Source: Hypomesus transpacificus
Lineage: Eukaryota; Chordata; Actinopteri; Osmeriformes; Osmeridae
Length of the DNA: 64,000 nucleotides
Assembly: GCF_021917145.1 (NCBI RefSeq)
Contig: NC_061078.1
Coordinates: 10,057,604 to 10,121,603, forward strand
Direction of reading: 5' to 3'
Under the pieces are notes generated by a model that made no database searches, was not told the origin of the DNA, and saw nothing but the letters and a program-made list of their open reading frames with translations. Below, piece after piece: positions 55,301-64,000 of this stretch. The first letter of the stretch is position 1. Every line of letters begins with the position of its first letter. The position numbers and the translations under genes are program-made.

Positions 55301-56080
55301 GCAACAAACTTGAGGCATCAATTGTGTGTCACTGGCTATCGTCAGTTGTTGAACCATTAACCTTAATTGCATGGCTCCAACATAAGTGACTGCCTCACAT
55401 GGAGGCTACAGTATTTAAATAATCGGCATAGCACACTGTATGATGTTGCTGCTACTGCTGTTTTCTTGCTTGATTGCCATCTTCCCAACCTTTACCTGTT
55501 TTGTACTGTTGTGCTTTGCATGTTGGTCAGGGAGATTGCTGTTTATTCCTTGTTTTGTCAATGTAGTGCTATTGCAGGGCTTGGGTCCACCCTCTTAAGC
55601 AAAGCCACCAACAACACCACCTAATTTCTTTGTTACAAGAACGCTAATTTGGTTCTTAAGTTAGAACTACAACATACTTATTGATGTATGGTATACATAT
55701 ACAAGTTCTGTGTGTACAGTGTGTGGAAGAGTTTGATTTTTTATTTTTTGTTTTCCTTCCTGTAGTCAGGTTCACATTGCAGTATTTCTTTTTGAGCATC
55801 AACTTTATAGTTCCCGTTTGCCTGAGAAGCTGTGAAATCCCTGCTTAGTGTGGTTTGTTTGGCTGCCTGGGGGCCAATCCCTGGATGAAGCTTCCGCTAC
55901 TTTGAAAGAAAGGAACAGAACTCCTGAAATTGATATCCGCACAGTGGGAAAGTAGAGTCAGCAAAGCCTGAAGTGGTAGAGTTACTGGGTTGATATCAAA
56001 CATACTGGCACCACCACACACAACCACCACCATAGCTACTCAACATCTGTCAAACAGTGAAACATAAATAAAGAGACAGG
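52301..56080. other. Intergenic region between convergent klf13 and otud7a
   Basis: AT-rich, no supported exon. It includes a weak SINE-tail match near 53808, a short G run at 54047-54056, and an AATAAA at 54288 on the + strand that could belong to a longer klf13 transcript. Confidence 0.55.
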
Positions 56081-58411
56081 TATGAATTATTATTTTTATT
56101 GTATTTTTCTTTTTTGATATGAACACGTACAATCCCATTGCTCATGGGCTATATGAACCACACACTATCTCTCACAAGGTAAGACAAACACTCAGGAATT
56201 CACCTCACACACTCACTGATATTGGCGCTAAAGCTTTTTTTAAATATCATAACAGTTCTTTCTTTAAATAAAGGGTTGAATTTTCCAATAATTTTGAAAT
56301 GTCTATCGTTATTGCAATGTAGGGCAAACTAGGACAGTTATAACTATAATTTGGCTTCTTTGACATGTAACCTATATAAACATTGTACTGTAACACAGTT
56401 CATTGGAAACCATGTGTGGTCGTCTACCAACAACATAATACAAGGACAATTATTGCAAATGAAAGACCTTAAGATCGATACCAAACCATTAGGCAGCCCC
56501 TCAACTGGAAAACTCTGAGGTATTTCAGAGACACATACAGGCCCACACACAGGCACACAGACACAGTCAGACAAACAAACAAAACACACACCTTGCCATT
56601 TCGGTTTACGGTCGACATACAGTATGTATAGGTTCAAGCACCGGCACTGCATATGCATATAATTTCACCATAGGTTGAGCTGAAGATATTATACCAGTTA
56701 TGTGAGTTAGTCACACAAACAACTGCAGGGTTACTGTACACAGCATTCCAAAGGACTATCCATGGATTCAATCTGGAGACAATTGATCTAATACTCCCTA
56801 CTATTATGTTTTCACTAAATAAGAAAGGACATCATAACGCTATGTTAGAAATCATTAGCTAACCACTGAATAAACAACATAGTACAAAGATATGTTGTGC
56901 TTAGAGATTAAGACAATTTAATACACCCTTATGTGAATCTCCTAATACACGATGCAACAGCAGCATGATTTTCCATTAACTTTTTAATGTTTAGTCAAAC
57001 TTGATACAGTTACAGATCTGTGGAGCTTCCATGAGGGGTGATTATGCCTCTAGTCCTTCAAAATGCTAAGATATTTCGAAACCCGTTTAAACCCAATTTT
57101 TTTCATTACAAGATTAATCGAAACTAAAAACAATAATATAGGTGTAGTTCCTTGATCTGACATCTGATCAATTATTCAACTGCTCATCAGCTCATCCTCC
57201 TACAGAGAGTCATGTTTTTTTCAAATGGCCGTGCACTTAAAGTAAGTTACCAAAGTGAAAACCGTGTCCATAAGAAAAAGCGCAAAATATTGCTTCATGG
57301 CATTTTGTGAAAATCATATAAAAATATTTTCAATATTTTACACTTTAGCCTTGGCTTGTAAATTCCCAATATTCTCACATTCTGTAGTCCATAGACAAAA
57401 ACACACAAACTCTTTTAACAATATACTAATCACTTTTTTCAGGTAATTTTTGCTATGTACATTGTTATCTAATGTGCAAATAAAAAATGTAATTGTGTAA
57501 ATCTCCCAAATGAATACAAAATCATATCTTACATTTAAATGGTGAGAGTCCATGAACCAGTGACATAAAAGGGTTACAAATTGCGGCACAGTATGTTCAG
57601 TTGAATGTTGAGCGTTAGAGGTTAACAACTTTGACCAGGAGAGATCCATTAAACTGTGAACATTTTACTTTTTAATTTGAAATAGTGCCTGTAAAAATAT
57701 CGGTAACTTAATCCCTTGATTAAAGATATTCAAAAAATTGAAAAAAATAATATATATATTCAAAAAAAGCAAGGCGTAGGCTATGTTTGAATTAAACCAT
57801 TTCATGTTTTATTTCGCTGAACCCTGTAGTAATTAAAATCTACCATTGAAAAAGTGCATTACCAAGATGATTGAATTTTGCCGCGGGCATTCATATTCAG
57901 CCCTATTACAAGCTGTGCAACTGTTCTACTTGAGCAAATTAGTGCATAGACAACGGAATGTGGTCATGTTAATTTGACAACAGGCTACTTATTGCTCCAA
58001 AAAGTGCTTTGTCACATTTAGTACTTCGACAAGCAAATGTGAGAGATTATTTAAAGAATTTTAGTTGGAAAATGATTATGTATCACTGTCATCTTCAAAA
58101 TTCACAAGAATGGCTTCTGACAAAAAAAACACAGACACACTTGTACCACACATTGAAGATTTTAAACAGATATAATGTCTTGGCCAAAGTTGTTAACTAT
58201 TCCAAAACACTGCTTCTCATCAAGTAATTATGTCATTGTACAGTAACCGACACTGAGACAGAAGTGACAGGTATCAAGACTCTTTTCTAAATAGAGGCCA
58301 GTTCTACTCTTTACCCTATGTTAACTGTCTGGTACCTTCCAATTATGGCCATTGCTCTTGCTCTAAGACCAGCACAGGTTATACCAACTCTGGCTGACAG
58401 GTGGGTATGGG
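56081..58411 (-). other. otud7a: otud7a 3' UTR (limit approximate)
   Basis: AT-rich sequence after the otud7a stop on the minus strand. Minus-strand AATAAA hexamers lie at 57808-57813 (proximal) and 56095-56100 (distal). No credible ORF. The extent is inferred from these signals. Confidence 0.45.
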
Positions 58412-61858
<3,447 letters not shown>

Positions 61859-64000
61859 CTGGAAAGACAGAAAGCACATCGGCCAGGTTGGATCAGAGGC
61901 AGTCCGAATCTACGTTAACCTGGAGGGCGATTCTGACTTCCATCTCATTCGCACATGAATCCCCAGAGGCAGTGACTCAGTAATCCCACACTGTGACTAT
62001 CATATAAAGTTTCAGTACCTAAAGCAGGTTATTAATGATGTTCTTGACACAGGCCTCATTTGAACACTTTTCACGCACTCCTGGTAAAAGGCATTCTCTA
62101 CCTCACACTCTCTACTTTCTCAACCTTCCAGTCACCCTAAAACTAGTGGGATAAACGTTTCGACAGTTATGAAATGACTCCATTGAATTTAAAAAGTGAG
62201 TAAGTGTTGTGTGGGCGTTGACACTTTAACAACACAGTGTCAGGGAGACCTGTGACTAAGTGTCTTATTGTTGCAGTTGACGCGAGGCTACAGTCTGCTG
62301 CCTTTTACGTACAGTAATGTTAAATACTTTTTTTCATGCCTTAACACTTTGAAGCTCTAAAATGATAAGTAGCACTTTCAGCCATTGTCATAAATTCTAC
62401 AACTAGTTTGATCCAAAAGCATACTGTAGAAGGACACCAACAGTTAAAATATCAAAACGTGCCTCAAACAGGTTCACTTGTTATCTAAGAGTCCCTGCAT
62501 CCGTAATTAAGGATAAACTAAAGGCCTGAACTTGTTATTCCTGCTGTGCATTTTGAACATTCTATCTCCCTTATTAAATGTAATGAGAAACTGCCAGTAA
62601 ACCATGGCCTGGCCTCCGTGTGTGTTTTCTGTTCTCTTCTCCCACCAGTCCTCTGCTTTGTTTGGGGGTAATGTATGTGACTAGAGATATAGGAATCGTA
62701 TGCTCTCTACAGTAGCTTGTTGAAATAGAGGATTTTCCTGTCTGCACTGTCAGACTATCCTCATTTGACATTTAGCTAGCCAGCCAAGACGCTCAGAATG
62801 TTCTGCATCCTGTGTGTGTGGGAGTGTTTGCTTTTGAGTGTATGTGCGTGTGGGTTGATTTGTATGGGTTCCTTTGTTTAGGCTTGTCTGTTGTGTACTG
62901 TAAGGGTGGTTGAATGTTCATATGTTCCTTTGTTTGCATGTGTGGTGTTCAGCTCACATATGTGTAACTATGTGAGTGCATTTTGAGAGATTGTGTTTAT
63001 GTGTGTGATTTGAGAAAATGTGTGGTCTATGTTTCTATCTCCTGTGTGTGTGTCCCACGGACATGTTTTTGTGTTACAGTGTGTATGTGTGTGCAAGTGC
63101 GTGGATTACGGTGAATTTCAGATGCGTTGTGGTGTGGGAGGATTCCTCCAGTGACGCCGTCCTGTTGTTGACTCCTCAGACTGTTTAATTAGTTGGACGC
63201 CATGACACCAGTGCTGTAAAATGGAGTCCTAGAGGCCTACTAAACAGCATTCACAAAACCATAAAAAAATGAATCCACTGCTTGTGTCAGATTCTGTCTG
63301 AAACTGCCACTTAAATGTCTTTATTTAAGACTGAAATGTCTTTATCTGATGCACTTTTTGGAAATAGTGGAAAAGTCAGTTGATAAAAAGAAAAGTCTGC
63401 TATCCATTGTGCACCTCAGCTAATCAACTTTTTTCATGAAGTCATTTAGGAGTGTTAGTCATTTAGGTAAGTAGAGGGCTGAACGAAAATATCAAGGACT
63501 CAACACCAGTTGGAGCTAACTCTTGGAGCTCCTGTTACTGAGTGATTTATGCCAGTCCGGACAAGTTTAAAGTCATAACCCTACCGACAGCTCAGAGTTA
63601 TGGCCATCTCTCGTGCCACGCAACAAAACAGGCTGTGCACCTGTTTGGTGTGTAAATAACCAGCCAGTAATGTGACTCAGACACAAGCACACACATGCAC
63701 ACATTTCATTCATTTGCTAATTGTAGGCAGAAACACATATGCATGCACACCCGCACACACATACAAACAACACTCACACCACACACATAGACAGACATAC
63801 ACAAACACCCCCCCCCCACACACACACACACACACAAAGCTTCTCACCCACTCAAAATAACCATGATGAGAGGGAGAGGTTTTAGTAAAGCAATCATAGG
63901 AGTGGTTTCACTGGGCTCCTTCCAGTGGGGAAGATAAACCCGGAGATTCTGTGAACAATGCACCAGAGAGTGTGTCATACAGCAGCTGTGGGAGCTAAGA
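61859..64000 (-). other. otud7a: otud7a intron, continuing past the window
   Basis: No further otud7a exon was recognised up to the right edge. The stretch holds TG-rich sequence (62810-63100) and a C-run/CA repeat at 63787-63837. Confidence 0.7.

Overview
The window is nuclear DNA from a bony fish, almost certainly a teleost. It has intron-split vertebrate genes with GT-AG splice sites, long (CA)n microsatellites, and interspersed repeats of fish type: a tRNA-derived SINE, a hAT-type non-autonomous element and a 5'-truncated LINE. The species cannot be fixed from the sequence. No bacterial, viral or CRISPR content was seen, and no new multi-gene system; this is a conserved vertebrate locus.

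Layout. (1) 1-7.1 kb, + strand: the 3' seven coding exons and long 3' UTR of rab8b; exon 1 lies before the window. (2) 7.2-25.9 kb, - strand: a complete trpm1 gene. I resolved 27 coding exons that join without a frame break into 1,655 codons plus stop. Intron 6 holds a mir-204/mir-211 precursor on the same strand, and intron 11 carries a dead LINE tail. (3) 25.9-36.2 kb: about 10 kb between the diverging trpm1 and klf13 starts, with a hAT-type element, a pair of 67-bp direct repeats, an old SINE, and a CpG-rich patch. (4) 36.3-47.6 kb, + strand: klf13 in two coding exons split by a 10.5-kb intron, then a 3' UTR of several kb. (5) 56-64 kb, - strand: the last three coding exons and 3' UTR of otud7a; the catalytic OTU part lies beyond the right edge.

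The order and orientation trpm1(-) klf13(+) otud7a(-) match human 15q13.3, including the miRNA in TRPM1 intron 6, so these are orthologous by position as well as by sequence. The genes do not form a pathway. trpm1 encodes a cation channel of retinal bipolar and pigment cells, with miR-204 made from its transcript. klf13 is a three-zinc-finger repressor/activator, otud7a a deubiquitinase, and rab8b a secretory/ciliary trafficking GTPase. The points most worth a second look are the miRNA, a GC-AG intron and a 21-nt pore microexon in trpm1, trpm1 changes at otherwise conserved residues, and an upstream ORF that overlaps the klf13 start.
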